DNA of 64,000 nucleotides from Incurvaria masculella. Its lineage: Eukaryota; Arthropoda; Insecta; Lepidoptera; Incurvariidae. The DNA is taken from contig OX335655.1 of NCBI GenBank assembly GCA_946894095.1, positions 3,410,001-3,474,000 of the forward strand, written 5' to 3'. A program made the position numbers and the translations under genes. Below the pieces are notes generated by a model. It was not told the origin of the DNA. It worked only from the letters and a program-made list of their open reading frames with translations, and made no database searches. Positions 22,278-31,287 of this stretch are shown here, one piece after another. Numbering within the stretch: position 1 is the stretch's first letter; every line of letters starts with the position of its first letter.

Positions 22278-22506
22278 ATCAATTGAATTTTGCACGACTG
22301 AACAGACACAAACCCACAAATATCGCCAGGAGGACTTTATAGGAAATAACAACGAATATACAACAATAAAATAACGTATGGTACGCTTTGGTACGTCGAT
22401 GGGTACGTATTGGTAAATAATGTCGTGACGTGAGATTTTCATGATTATTACCGTAAAGTTAATTTACATTCTTCCACTTCGAATTTAATTGGAATAATTA
22501 TTTATT

Positions 22507-22914
22507 ACTAGCTGAGATTCCCGGTTCCGCTCGGGCCGATTTTGTTTTGGACATACCCGTAAAATAAAAAAATAAAATAAAAAAAATGTAGTTTCACCTT
22601 CACGGGATGTGAGGCTAGCCTCCAATATTTTTTGTTTATTTTTATTTTATCTTAGCGTCTGTTAAGAATAAACACCGTTGGAAAAATCGAAATATCAAAG
22701 TTTAGACTATATTCAAGCGTTTTAATGAGTTACTTATATTCTTAAAAATTATATAATATGTTTACCTATTTATTAGGTTTTTACTAAGTTTTCAATCCGT
22801 CGCTTGGAAACTATAAATGATTTAGACAATTTTCTTTTTTGTGGTACAAGATCACATATTTATCTAGTGAATAAGCGTGAAACATATATTAATTCAGTTA
22901 GTCAAACGACCAAT
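22507..22914 (+). other. Helitron-like end and unassigned DNA (copy 2)
   Basis: Identical to 16927-17334 through the tandem duplication. Confidence 0.45.
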
Positions 22915-22919
22915 ACGAC

Positions 22920-23131
22920 TGTGGCGGTCAGCAACCTGCCGACGCGACATTTCCTACCCCGCGCCGCCGCCTCAGCGCCGCGGCAGTGGGTCCGAGGCAG
23001 CCGCGCCGCGCACATGCATTCCACCTCGTTGCACAATCTAAATGTATCAATATATAGTCAAATCGTATAAACGAGTTTCCGTTGCATCCCCGTATAACCC
23101 TATCGCATAGAGGCATAAACATTACCCCACA
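22920..23131 (+). repeat. 5' LTR of Gypsy element (copy 2)
   Basis: 212 bp, TG...CA ends, followed two bases later by the tRNA-Trp primer-binding site. Identical to the LTR at 17340-17551. The first third is GC-rich (GCGCCGCCGCCTCAGCGCCG). Confidence 0.9.
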
Positions 23132-23182
23132 ACTGGTGACCCCGACGTGATCTGAACACGCAACCTGCGTACGTGCTCGCAC

Positions 23183-23551
23183 GTGTTCATCAGAAACGAA
23201 ATAAAGCGTTCCCTCACGGCTCCCTACCAAGGTCCGTACAGGGTATTGAAGAGGCAAGACAAATATTTCGACATTGAGCTACCGAACAGGAATACGCGAG
23301 TGACAATAGATCGATTAAAACCAGCGTACCTACTCAACGAGGACACCGTCGAGCCAGAAAGGCGACCCCCCTACCCAGTCCTCCAACGGACAAGTCCCGA
23401 CCACGAGGAGACACCGCAATCGAGAGTTGACACCCTGCCGGTACAAACCATGACGAAAACGCGGGACCGCGAGGCGAGCACACAAGCACCGACGTCAGCT
23501 AGAACCACACGGGCAGGGCGACTAATCAAACAACCAGTGCGTTTCGCTTAA
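23183..23551 (+). pseudogene. Gypsy integrase C-terminal remnant (copy 2)
   Basis: Identical to 17603-17971: GPY/F module and basic tail of a Ty3/Gypsy pol with all catalytic domains deleted. Here it sits in its complete context between the primer-binding site and the polypurine tract. Confidence 0.8.
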
Positions 23552-23748
23552 CGTAGGCCGTGGGCGCCCAAACAGTGGCGGCTGATACCGCGATAAATTG
23601 GTGATATAGGAAGTGATATCAGTGGTGCGGGCTGGCGTGAACGACGTTACTCTGCGCAGCTCGCACATTAGATTAAGAACAGTGGTGACAGTAGGAGAGC
23701 CCGAACTGTAAGCAAGCATAGTTTAAAAAAAAAAAAGGAAGGGGTTGA

Positions 23749-23962
23749 TGTGGCGGTCAGCAACCTGCCGACGCGACATTTCCTACCCCGCGCCGCCGCC
23801 TCAGCGCCGCGGCAGTGGGTCCGAGGCAGCCGCGCCGCGCACATGCATTCCACCTCGTTGCACACAATCTAAATGTATCAATATATAGTCAAATCGTATA
23901 AACGAGTTTCCGTTGCATCCCCGTATAACCCTATCGCATAGAGGCATAAACATTACCCCACA
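23749..23962 (+). repeat. 3' LTR of Gypsy element
   Basis: 214 bp, directly preceded by the polypurine tract and followed by the ACGAC target duplication. The visible difference from the 5' LTR is an extra CA near 23864. Confidence 0.9.
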
Positions 23963-23967
23963 ACGAC

Positions 23968-24597
23968 ATTATTAGCTAGAATAAATAAAATAGGTATTCT
24001 GTGTCAACTCGCTGCTGCACATTAGAAATTGTGTTATGCTACAAGCGAAAAAAAATTTATCTGTTTTCCCAAACGCGCTTAAAAAATCGTAACTTCCATA
24101 AAATACAATTGCTCCACATCGATTGAACGCACCCAAAAGTTACCCAAAATTACCGTTCGAATGTTCAAGTTTCGCGCCTCAGGCAACTTCACACTCACGT
24201 TCAACTTCCAACTTCCACGGCACGGACTTCACACGGGGCTGCGCGCACGAAATCTCCGTGGGCGGCGACACGACGCGTCCGCCCTGAAGCCGACTGAAAC
24301 GCTACTGAAACCTGCTGAAACCGTGCGTCGGCAGCTGAAGGAACGCGCGGGGTCCGGGCGAGGGAAGATCCACTTGTTGCGTCGCACTTTTGTTTTCTCA
24401 GCCGCCGGGGTTGATTTATGTCACGACTATCTAGCTCGAACAACGTTCTCGGTGGATGGGTGCTGGCAACGACCATGGTAAGAAGGGAGTAGCGACCGAA
24501 GATATTATGTATGGGGGCGGCGCGGCGTAGCCTCTTACATGCAACTCGCCGGCGAGTGATCTGCTTATTAATTCGCTTCCTATCGATTTCCTGGAGT
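23968..24597. other. Non-coding, with a GC-rich exon-like block
   Basis: From about 24170 to 24480 base composition rises sharply. The block ends CGACCATG then GTAAGAAG, i.e. an ATG followed at once by a good 5' splice-site consensus. It might be a first exon (5' UTR plus start codon) of a gene continuing outside what I can recognise. The 106-codon plus frame and 145-codon minus frame over it have no motif and overlap each other. Nothing downstream in the window could be joined to it. Confidence 0.3.
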
Positions 24598-24660
24598 TTC
24601 AACTCCCCATACAAACGTGGAAAGAAGATCACGCCCATATTTTTTGTCAGAGATGGAGAT
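24598..24660 (+). repeat. AAGGTGGCCC-type MITE fragment
   Basis: The text AACTCCCCATACAAACGTGG, then AAAGAAGATCACGCCCATAT and TTGTCAGAGATGG matches the 5' interior of the MITE at 8279. Both ends are lost. Confidence 0.6.
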
Positions 24661-24680
24661 GGCCCCCTTTGACAGTAGTA

Positions 24681-24894
24681 AAAGGGTGCTATGGTCCAAA
24701 CATTACCCAGGTGTTCCTTGACCTATTTGGAGCAAAAAAGGTAAGTAACATTTTGTTGTCCGACGTAAAAAAAAGGTCTTCCCTATACATTTTGGTACCT
24801 ACTTACAAAATGTATGGGGAGGACGATTTTTTTTACGACGTATAACAAAATCTCATTTAAATACCTGGTTAAAGTTTGGACCATAGCCCCCTTT
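24681..24894. mobile_element. Short foldback MITE (~214 bp)
   Basis: The ends AAAGGGTGCTATGGTCCAAA (24681-24700) and its inverted partner TTTGGACCATAGCCCCCTTT (24875-24894) are followed inward by further inverted pairs (GTCCGACGTAAAAAAAAGG with its partner near 24813-24840). Almost the whole element could fold into one hairpin. Non-coding. Confidence 0.65.
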
Positions 24895-25157
24895 AAACCC
24901 CGGTATAAATGCAGTTCCAGTGTTCACACGTTAAAAAAAAAAGTAATTTTAATAGCAAGAATCAGCCATGTTTTATTTATTTATTTATTTATTTATTTGA
25001 ATGAATGAATTGAATTTTTTTATTCAGTATTATTGATACATTGTCAAATCATGCATGTTATTACAATTACTTACAATTATTATGTACTAAATATGCTATA
25101 AGTCATCATTTTAAATTTCAAATATATAGTCAAATAAATTAATTAAATTAAAAGTAT

Positions 25158-28100
25158 TTATACAATGATGTCAAAGAGTTTCAAGTCATAAAATGACTTG
25201 GAGAGTAGCCATTTTATCAAAATTTTTTTAAAATATTTTATTTCGATGTCCTCGTCACGCAGTTTCAAGGGTAATTTATTATATATATTAATACTATTAA
25301 ATATTACGCTAGCTTTAAATTTTTCTGTTTTGTGATTCCATTGTTGAATGTTCTCCTTGTTTCTTGTGTTATAATTATGGTTGAAAGTGTTATACTCTGT
25401 AGGATTCGTTTTTACATACATGACTGCTCTCAGAACATAGATATCAAACATTGTCAGTAATCCTAGTTTTTTGAATAGTGGCTCACAGTGTGTGTCCCAA
25501 CCTGAGTGAGTCATTATCCTCATTACTCTTTTCTGTAGTCTGAACACTCCAATGGCCTCTCTCGATGTTCCCCAGAATTCGATGCCGTATGACATAATAG
25601 AATAAAAGTAACCGAAATAAGCACTTTTTAGTGTGTCCAGACCACATGTTTTCGATAGTATTTTTAAGCAGTAGCAGGCTTTTGACAGCTTGTCACATAC
25701 TTTTTCGATGTGTTTATCCCATCGGAGGTGGCTGTCAAGAGTGAAGCCCAAAAATACCGTCGATGTTGCGAATTGTATGAGCTCATCATTATATTTTATA
25801 AACAGCTGATCCGTAGCAGGCTCGTCCTTCTTATTTTTTATGCTAAAGTTTATGCAGTGTGTTTTGGAACTGTTTAGCATTAGAGCGTTCGCGGTAAACC
25901 ATTTGCCTATTTCATTTATAATGTTGGCCATTTTTGTTATAAGTTTTTCAATAGTATCATCTGTTATAATTACATTTGCATCATCCGCATATAGTACTAT
26001 GAGTGCCGTGAGCGATGAAAAACTATTGTGTTTCGAAAAGTCATTAATAAAAATTATAAAAAGTAACGGCGCTAGTATGGACCCCTGTGGGACTCCATAT
26101 TCAAGTTTGAAGGGTTTTGATGCTATGCTATCGATTGCGTTTTTGTTCATGTCCACATGTCGCACGTGTACGCTGAATGTTCTGTCACTGAGATATGATC
26201 TAAACCATTTAAGTATAACTCCTCTTACTCCATAATGTTCCATTTTTTGGAGCAGGATGGAGTGACTGACAAGGTCGAATGCCTTGGAAAGGTCAACAAA
26301 GATGCCTGCTACTCGTTCCCTATTATCAAGAGCTTTTAGAATCATATGTGTCAGGTTGTGCGTTGCGGTATTGATCGATTTTTTTGGTCTAAAGCCGTGT
26401 TGGTTCATAGTAAGTATTTCATATTTGTCTAGGAACTGCATTAAACGAAGTTGCATGGCTTTCTCAAATATTTTCGAGAATATTGGGAGGATTGAGACCG
26501 GCCGATAATTCTCTGAAAGCAGTTGGTCCCCTTTTTTGTATAAGGGTATAAGTTTTGCCGATTTTAGTTTTGACGGAAACGTACCTTTTTCGATTGATAG
26601 ATTAGTTAGGAATGTAAGTGGCTTCAGAATATGTTTGTAGCTTTTCCTGAGCAGACTCACTGATAGGCCATTGATATCCTCTGTGTTTTTATTTTTTAGC
26701 GATAGAATAATTTTTTCTATTTCTTGATCCGTAAACGGTATCACAGCCATAGAAAAAACGTTACTCGGATTTGCTTTTTTGAGCATTTCTAGTGCCACAT
26801 TATTATTTTGCGGTAGAGACTGTGATAAGGTTCTTGGGATATCCTGAAAATATGAGCCGAACATCTCTGCAACGCTGCGTGGATTTTCCGTAACACTTCC
26901 ATATTTGTCTTTTAATTTTATATTTGTAGGTAAATATTGCTGTGATTTTCCGTTTTCTTTTTTAATAATTTGCCATATTGTTTTTGTCTTATTGCTACTT
27001 TTTTCTATAGTATTTTTAAGGTATTTCGATTTTTCAAAACCAATCTGCTTAACATAATCTTGTTTTAAGCGTTTTAAGATCTTATGGTATTCTTCGCCTG
27101 TAACATTTTTCCCGAGTAAATCGAATGTTTCGATTTTATCTTTAAGTTTTACAATATTTTCAGTTATCCACGGTGTGTCTTTTTTTCGTATCGCATTTTT
27201 CTTAGTTAAAGGAAACGATTTTTCGAAAAGATTAAGATAAGTATTAAAAAAAATTTCAAATGCCTCTTCAATATCGTTCAAAACATACATATTTGAGAAA
27301 TCGGCTTGCTCCAACATAGTTAAAAAGGATGTCATATTTTTATCTGAGAATTTGCGATGATTGCACGTCAACTGTTTATTCGGGATTTTTACCGATAGTA
27401 TCGTTATTTGTTGATATCCATGATCCGAGAGGCCATTTTGCCCGGCATAACATTCAATGATTTCATCAGGTATATTCGTAATAAGATAGTCTAGAAGTGA
27501 TTGTCTAGTAGGACCTATCCTAGTAGGTACTGTGATTACATTTTTTAATTCAAATAAGTTCATAATTATGTCTAGCTCCAAGCGATTGTAGGAATGTTCA
27601 AGATAATCAATATTTAAATCTCCACATATTACAAAATAATCAAAATAGTTAAAAAGTTCACTTAAAATTAATTCCATTCTTTCAAAAAGTACATTAAAAA
27701 TATTACCAGTCCTGTAAATAGTCATTAAGCAAAGGTGTTTCTGATTTAAATCCAATTTTAATAAAACAAATTCAAATACTTGCTCTTCTAGCAGATTGTC
27801 AAACTTAGTGATAGTCTCGATTCGCGGTGTGAGGTAGTCCCGAGCGAATACGCAAATTCCTCCCCCAGTTCGAGTGGCGCGCGAGTACTCTTGCACGGTG
27901 GTGTATCCGGCGAGTGCTGGAGCGGACTCCCCCCTCTCCAGCCATGTCTCAGTCGCGCAAAAGATGTCGCATGCCGGGCTGGTTTGATTAAGGAAAATTT
28001 CAAGTTGGTGACGCTTGTTGCGTATGCTCCTCATATTTTGATGTCCAATTACCAAAGTTGCAGTATTCGTTCTCTCCCCGACCTCAGGGTTTGCGTTGAT

Positions 28101-28286
28101 ATTTGCGGAGGCGGGGGGTCGCGGCTGGTCACCGGGGCGGCAGCGGCGGCGTTGTCGTTGGTTTCTCCGCTCAGCTCCCTCTTGTCGCTCACTTGCTGTT
28201 CGCTCGAGTTGTCTCTGTCTAAAAAATCGACAGATTTCGTAGTCCGTTTTGAAAGATATTTTCTTACTCCTGCGCCCTTCGGCCAA
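25158..28286 (-). CDS. LINE ORF2: endonuclease-reverse transcriptase
   Basis: This is the retrotransposition enzyme: it would nick target DNA and copy the element's RNA there. The frame is 1,042 codons long and uninterrupted. The APE-type endonuclease spans about residues 76-300, with NMRSIRN (84-90), E113 in ATETW, GDLN (222-225) and SDH (287-289). The reverse transcriptase spans about 575-860, with ENYRPVSILP (592-601), D665 in FVDLSKAFD, GVPQGSILAPLL (731-742) and the YADD box (766-769). A C-terminal region follows, with FRLQKRVMRIM-type text. The first codon of the open frame is TTG, so the real start is unknown; the first 79 residues overlap ORF1 in another frame. All catalytic residues are visible, so it may be active. 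Confidence 0.9.
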   Translation of the reverse strand: MAEGRRSKKISFKTDYEICRFFRQRQLERTASERQEGAERRNQRQRRRCRPGDQPRPPASANINANPEVGERTNTATLVIGHQNMRSIRNKRHQLEIFLNQTSPACDIFCATETWLERGESAPALAGYTTVQEYSRATRTGGGICVFARDYLTPRIETITKFDNLLEEQVFEFVLLKLDLNQKHLCLMTIYRTGNIFNVLFERMELILSELFNYFDYFVICGDLNIDYLEHSYNRLELDIIMNLFELKNVITVPTRIGPTRQSLLDYLITNIPDEIIECYAGQNGLSDHGYQQITILSVKIPNKQLTCNHRKFSDKNMTSFLTMLEQADFSNMYVLNDIEEAFEIFFNTYLNLFEKSFPLTKKNAIRKKDTPWITENIVKLKDKIETFDLLGKNVTGEEYHKILKRLKQDYVKQIGFEKSKYLKNTIEKSSNKTKTIWQIIKKENGKSQQYLPTNIKLKDKYGSVTENPRSVAEMFGSYFQDIPRTLSQSLPQNNNVALEMLKKANPSNVFSMAVIPFTDQEIEKIILSLKNKNTEDINGLSVSLLRKSYKHILKPLTFLTNLSIEKGTFPSKLKSAKLIPLYKKGDQLLSENYRPVSILPIFSKIFEKAMQLRLMQFLDKYEILTMNQHGFRPKKSINTATHNLTHMILKALDNRERVAGIFVDLSKAFDLVSHSILLQKMEHYGVRGVILKWFRSYLSDRTFSVHVRHVDMNKNAIDSIASKPFKLEYGVPQGSILAPLLFIIFINDFSKHNSFSSLTALIVLYADDANVIITDDTIEKLITKMANIINEIGKWFTANALMLNSSKTHCINFSIKNKKDEPATDQLFIKYNDELIQFATSTVFLGFTLDSHLRWDKHIEKVCDKLSKACYCLKILSKTCGLDTLKSAYFGYFYSIMSYGIEFWGTSREAIGVFRLQKRVMRIMTHSGWDTHCEPLFKKLGLLTMFDIYVLRAVMYVKTNPTEYNTFNHNYNTRNKENIQQWNHKTEKFKASVIFNSINIYNKLPLKLRDEDIEIKYFKKILIKWLLSKSFYDLKLFDIIV

Positions 28287-28618
28287 AATGTAGGATCAAG
28301 CAACCTTTCAATCTTGTTTTTTTCCGTCTCTATTTTGAAGGAAGAATAATAATCCCCTCTGGAAGTAAGTTTCTCGATTTTAAAGTCTAATTCCGTTGTA
28401 TTTTCGAAGTGTTTAATTAAATACTTCAATATATCTTCTGGTTTGGTGGTTGGATCGAGTCGGCATAGGTGCACTCCGAGTGATGGCTCTGGTCTTTCCA
28501 CCACCTTCAGAGTGCATTCTTGTTCTCCTATGATTCGAGTTCCGGCTGTTACTGGGTTTTTCGATTTATTAAATCTCATGATATTTGAAGAACCCGCAGC
28601 GGAGTTGGAGTGACGCAA
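28049..28618 (-). CDS. LINE ORF1 (RNA-binding), N-terminally incomplete
   Basis: This 189-codon frame is open upstream to about 28650 without a convincing start. It carries the ORF1 signature YYSSFKIE, then LLDPTFWPKGAGVRKYLSKR (residues about 95-125), as in CR1/Jockey-type ORF1 proteins that package the RNA. A low-complexity tail with AAAAAP and DPPPP ends in LQLW-stop. It overlaps the start of ORF2 by about 238 bp in a different frame. This implies ORF2 is reached by frameshifting or re-initiation, if this region is intact. The usual N-terminal part is missing, probably by 5' truncation. Confidence 0.7.
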   Translation of the reverse strand: MRHSNSAAGSSNIMRFNKSKNPVTAGTRIIGEQECTLKVVERPEPSLGVHLCRLDPTTKPEDILKYLIKHFENTTELDFKIEKLTSRGDYYSSFKIETEKNKIERLLDPTFWPKGAGVRKYLSKRTTKSVDFLDRDNSSEQQVSDKRELSGETNDNAAAAAPVTSRDPPPPQISTQTLRSGRERILQLW

Positions 28619-28650
28619 GTCATTGGAGTGACGTGCGAGCGATCCATCAA

Positions 28651-30180
28651 AATTTCAATGAGATATTACTTACAACATATTTTAAAAACTTAATAGGAAG
28701 TGAAATTAAAAAACAAAACGCAATATAACACGAAGCCTACACGGACTTAGGCATGAGTCTCTTCACTATCGTAGGTGACCCCGAGAAGATGTCAAATTCA
28801 TCTCGCCAAGTATTGCATTGTTTACACATTCTTACTAGTGGCGAGTGAGTCCCTGCATTAGTTCGACATCTTTCAATACTGAAGGGAAAGAAATATTGTG
28901 CTCTCGTGCTCACTCGTGGAACCATAATATTAATTTTAGCTAGTAGTTCCTCACAATCAACATTGTTGCTGAGGATTTTATGTAAAAGAATGACATCAGC
29001 CTTTGAACGACGCAAAAATAACGTCTCCATCTTGAAAAATTCGAGGCGTTGAGTGTAACTTTGAAGAGTCTTACATAGATTATTTTTAAAGGAAAGGTGG
29101 TAAAGAAAACGTTTCTGAATGCGCTCTAATCTTTCCACGTGTATTTTATAGGTTGGGCACCAAGCGGGGCTGCAGTACTCAAGGATGCTTCTAACTAGCG
29201 CGTTATAGAGCATTTTAAAAGTGTGTGATCGTTTGAATACGGAAATTTTTCTGGTTACAAACCCCAACATTTTTGATGCTTTTTTCGCTACGTGGTCTAC
29301 GTGAAGATTAAAGCGCATTTTGCTGTCCACGATAACTCCTAGATCTTTTAAGTGTTCGACCTCTGCCAAAGCTATACCGTTGATGTAATAGGTAAAAATG
29401 GAACGGTTATGCTTACGGGAGAAGTTTATAAAATGACACTTCCCTACATTTAAGGACATATCATTGAGGCTACACCAATAATTAATTCCATCGATGTCCT
29501 CTTGGAGTAATTTACAGTCTCTGATGTCTTTTACTTCTAAGTAAAGTTTAAGATCATCTGCATACATAATGAATTTGGAATTTGTAATATAATCAATGAT
29601 GTCATTTATATAAATTAAGAAGAATAAGGGACCCAGATGGGATCCCTGAGGTACACCAGAAGAAACAGCGAAAATGTCTGAACAAAAGCCACTTGCTATT
29701 ACTACCTGTGATCGATTTATCAAGTAGGACTCACACCACCTTAACAGAGTCCCATTGATACCAAGAGAAAGCAATTTTTGAACAAGAATTTTGTGATTTA
29801 CTCGGTCAAAAGCCTTACTAAGATCTGTGTAAATAGCATGGATATCTGCCTTTTTATCGAGGGCGCGCATAATATCATTACTAAATAACGTCATGCTTGT
29901 AGTTGTAGATTTCTTAGGTAAGAAACCATGCTGTTGATTAATAATATAAGGCCTGACATGTGGGAGGATTTTCTTATGAACAATGGATTCAAAGACTTTA
30001 CCTATAGATGATAAAAGTGAGATTGGTCTATAGTTTACTACGTCCGCAATATCACCTGTTTTAGGGATAGGCATGACATTTGCTATTTTCCATTTTTTAG
30101 GGAAAGTCCCTGCAGCTAGTGATTTATTGAATAGTATAGTGAGGGGGTAAACAATTGTAGCAATGCTATGCATAAATTGT
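28651..30180 (-). mobile_element. 5'-truncated LINE (reverse transcriptase part)
   Basis: Minus-strand element whose coding part is 30173-28737, with 3' UTR 28736 to about 28651. Its 3' end abuts the ORF1 of the LINE at 24966-28650, and its 5' truncation point abuts the inverted-repeat structure at 30181. Confidence 0.8.
28737..30173 (-). CDS. LINE reverse transcriptase, partial ORF2
   Basis: 478 codons without stops. The reverse transcriptase begins near its N-terminal motif (NYRPISLLSSIGKVFE, 47-62). It continues with QHGFLPKKST (81-90), YTDLSKAFDRVNHKIL (115-130), SGVPQGSHLGPL (172-183) and the YADD box (204-207). The C-terminal part has YCSPAWCPTYKIHVERLERI. The endonuclease and ORF1 are lost, so it cannot move by itself. 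It belongs to the same broad CR1/Jockey-like group as the neighbours at 34983 and 43487 but differs from the LINE at 25158 (ADDLKLY against ADDANVI). Confidence 0.85.
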   Translation of the reverse strand: MHSIATIVYPLTILFNKSLAAGTFPKKWKIANVMPIPKTGDIADVVNYRPISLLSSIGKVFESIVHKKILPHVRPYIINQQHGFLPKKSTTTSMTLFSNDIMRALDKKADIHAIYTDLSKAFDRVNHKILVQKLLSLGINGTLLRWCESYLINRSQVVIASGFCSDIFAVSSGVPQGSHLGPLFFLIYINDIIDYITNSKFIMYADDLKLYLEVKDIRDCKLLQEDIDGINYWCSLNDMSLNVGKCHFINFSRKHNRSIFTYYINGIALAEVEHLKDLGVIVDSKMRFNLHVDHVAKKASKMLGFVTRKISVFKRSHTFKMLYNALVRSILEYCSPAWCPTYKIHVERLERIQKRFLYHLSFKNNLCKTLQSYTQRLEFFKMETLFLRRSKADVILLHKILSNNVDCEELLAKINIMVPRVSTRAQYFFPFSIERCRTNAGTHSPLVRMCKQCNTWRDEFDIFSGSPTIVKRLMPKSV

Positions 30181-31163
30181 ATTTTGAAAGTACAATTTAG
30201 CAGCCTTTTGTTTTTAAATTTATGTCTGACTCCGATTTTTTTATATAATTTGGGAGATTATTGTAGATTTGGACACCTTCGAACAGTATTATTAAAATAC
30301 TTTTATGACTGGAATAAGCTGGCCTCTCACCCAGTGCCCAATTGACGTTGAGTTTCGGGACACCTGTATAATAATATTTGTATGTTTTGTTTCAAGTTTG
30401 TTGTTGTACATATTGTATAATATTTAAAAAGGAGGATGGGCACTTTGGTACACCCCTCCAATAGCAATTAGTATTACATGGTTGATTTTGAGGATTAATA
30501 AACCTAATATTATGTTTAGATCACTATATCTCCAAACGGACAACGATTTGGCCGAAACGCTAATTATCTACTTTAAAAAATCGGCCAAGTGCGAGTCGGC
30601 CTCGCACACGAAGGGTTCTGTACCATCGTACAAGATTTAATAAAACGTTTTTTTGTATGGTTTAATCTTTATATTTTTTTTATTCTATTTAAATACACAC
30701 TTGGTGAAAATTTCAGCTGCCTACCTTTTATAGTTCATGAGATACAGCCCTGTGACAGACGGACGGACGGCCGGACGGACGGACGGACGGACGGAAGGAC
30801 AGTGGAGGCTTAGTAATAGGGTTCCGTTTTCACCATTTGGGTACGGTACCCTCAAAATCAACCATGTAATACTAATTGCTATTGGAGGGGTGTACCAAAG
30901 TGCCCATCCTCCTTTTTAAATATTATACAATATGTACAACAACAAACTTGAAACAAAACATACAAATATTATTATACAGGTGTCCCGAAACTCAACGTCA
31001 ATTGGGCACTGGGTGAGAGGCCAGCTTATTCCAGTCATTAAAGTATTTTAATAATACTGTTCGAAGGTGTCCAAATCTACAATAATCTCCCAAATTATAT
31101 AAAAAAATCGGAGTCAGACACTAAATTTAAAAACAAAAGGCTGCTAAATTGTACTTTCAAAAT
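30181..31163. repeat. 983-bp inverted repeat with 314-bp arms
   Basis: The left arm 30181-30493 and right arm 30850-31163 are inverted copies, nearly identical; I saw one substitution (TTTTATGACTGG against TTTAATGACTGG) and one indel (ATTTATGTC against ATTTAGTGTC). Translated outward, the right arm gives KLNVNWALGERPAYSSH-like text and, further on, IYNNLPNYIKKSES, the typical last part of a LINE ORF2. The centre holds about 80 bp of unique DNA and a (GGAC)n element (30577-30851). Confidence 0.85.
30577..30851 (+). repeat. (GGAC)n element in the centre of an inverted repeat
   Basis: AAAAATCGGCCAAGTGCGAG, GTCGGCCTCGCAC palindrome, a middle with a small deletion, GGAC tract 30757-30799, then AATAGGGTTCCGTTTTCACC and GGGTACGGTACCCTC. 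The right end merges exactly with the inner end of the right inverted arm. Confidence 0.85.
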
Positions 31164-31287
31164 AATTAGATATTAACATTATGTACGGTCCATCAACATC
31201 CTACATTAAAAAAAATGAAATTACGTATCCACTCCCAGCAGTTTATAGTTTTAAAACGGTATTATGTACCTAATCTTATTTAGTTGT

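Larger units (their letters stand above)
17976..23553 (+). repeat. 5.58-kb tandem duplication, copy 2
   Basis: Second copy of the unit that begins at 12397. Its right edge (CGCTTAACG then TAGGCCGTGG) continues smoothly into the rest of the Gypsy element. Copy 2 therefore sits in the ancestral right-hand context, and copy 1 in the ancestral left-hand context. Confidence 0.95.
22920..23962 (+). mobile_element. Internally deleted tRNA-Trp-primed Gypsy element, both LTRs
   Basis: The 1,043-bp element has: 5' LTR 22920-23131 (212 bp), AC, primer-binding site TGGTGACCCCGACGTGA (23134-23150), a pol C-terminal remnant (23183-23551), about 170 bp of 3' leader, an A12GGAAGGGGTTGA polypurine tract (23725-23748) and 3' LTR 23749-23962 (214 bp). 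Both LTRs start TGTGGCGG and end CCCCACA. They appear to differ by a 2-bp CA indel (GCACAATC against GCACACAATC). A perfect 5-bp target duplication ACGAC flanks it (22915-22919, 23963-23967). A tRNA-Trp primer fits the CsRn1-type branch of Ty3/Gypsy (family knowledge). Near-identical LTRs mean recent insertion. Confidence 0.9.
24966..28650 (-). mobile_element. CR1/Jockey-type LINE, nearly complete
   Basis: A single element on the minus strand: ORF1 end part (28618-28049, open to about 28650), ORF2 (28286-25158), 3' UTR of about 190 bp and a (AAAT)n tail (24967-24996). There are no frameshifts or stops in ORF2. The 5' end lies near 28650, inside the 3' UTR of another LINE (28651-30180). I found no clear target duplication, so the exact 5' boundary is uncertain. 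Confidence 0.85.

Noticed and set aside
24201..24638. 145-codon minus-strand frame
   Set aside because: It overlaps another frame in the GC-rich block, runs into a MITE fragment and has no motif.
25840..26235. 131-codon plus-strand frame
   Set aside because: Antisense shadow of the LINE reverse transcriptase domain.
27891..28349. 152-codon plus-strand frame
   Set aside because: Antisense shadow of the LINE ORF1/ORF2 overlap; the minus-strand frames carry the recognisable domains.
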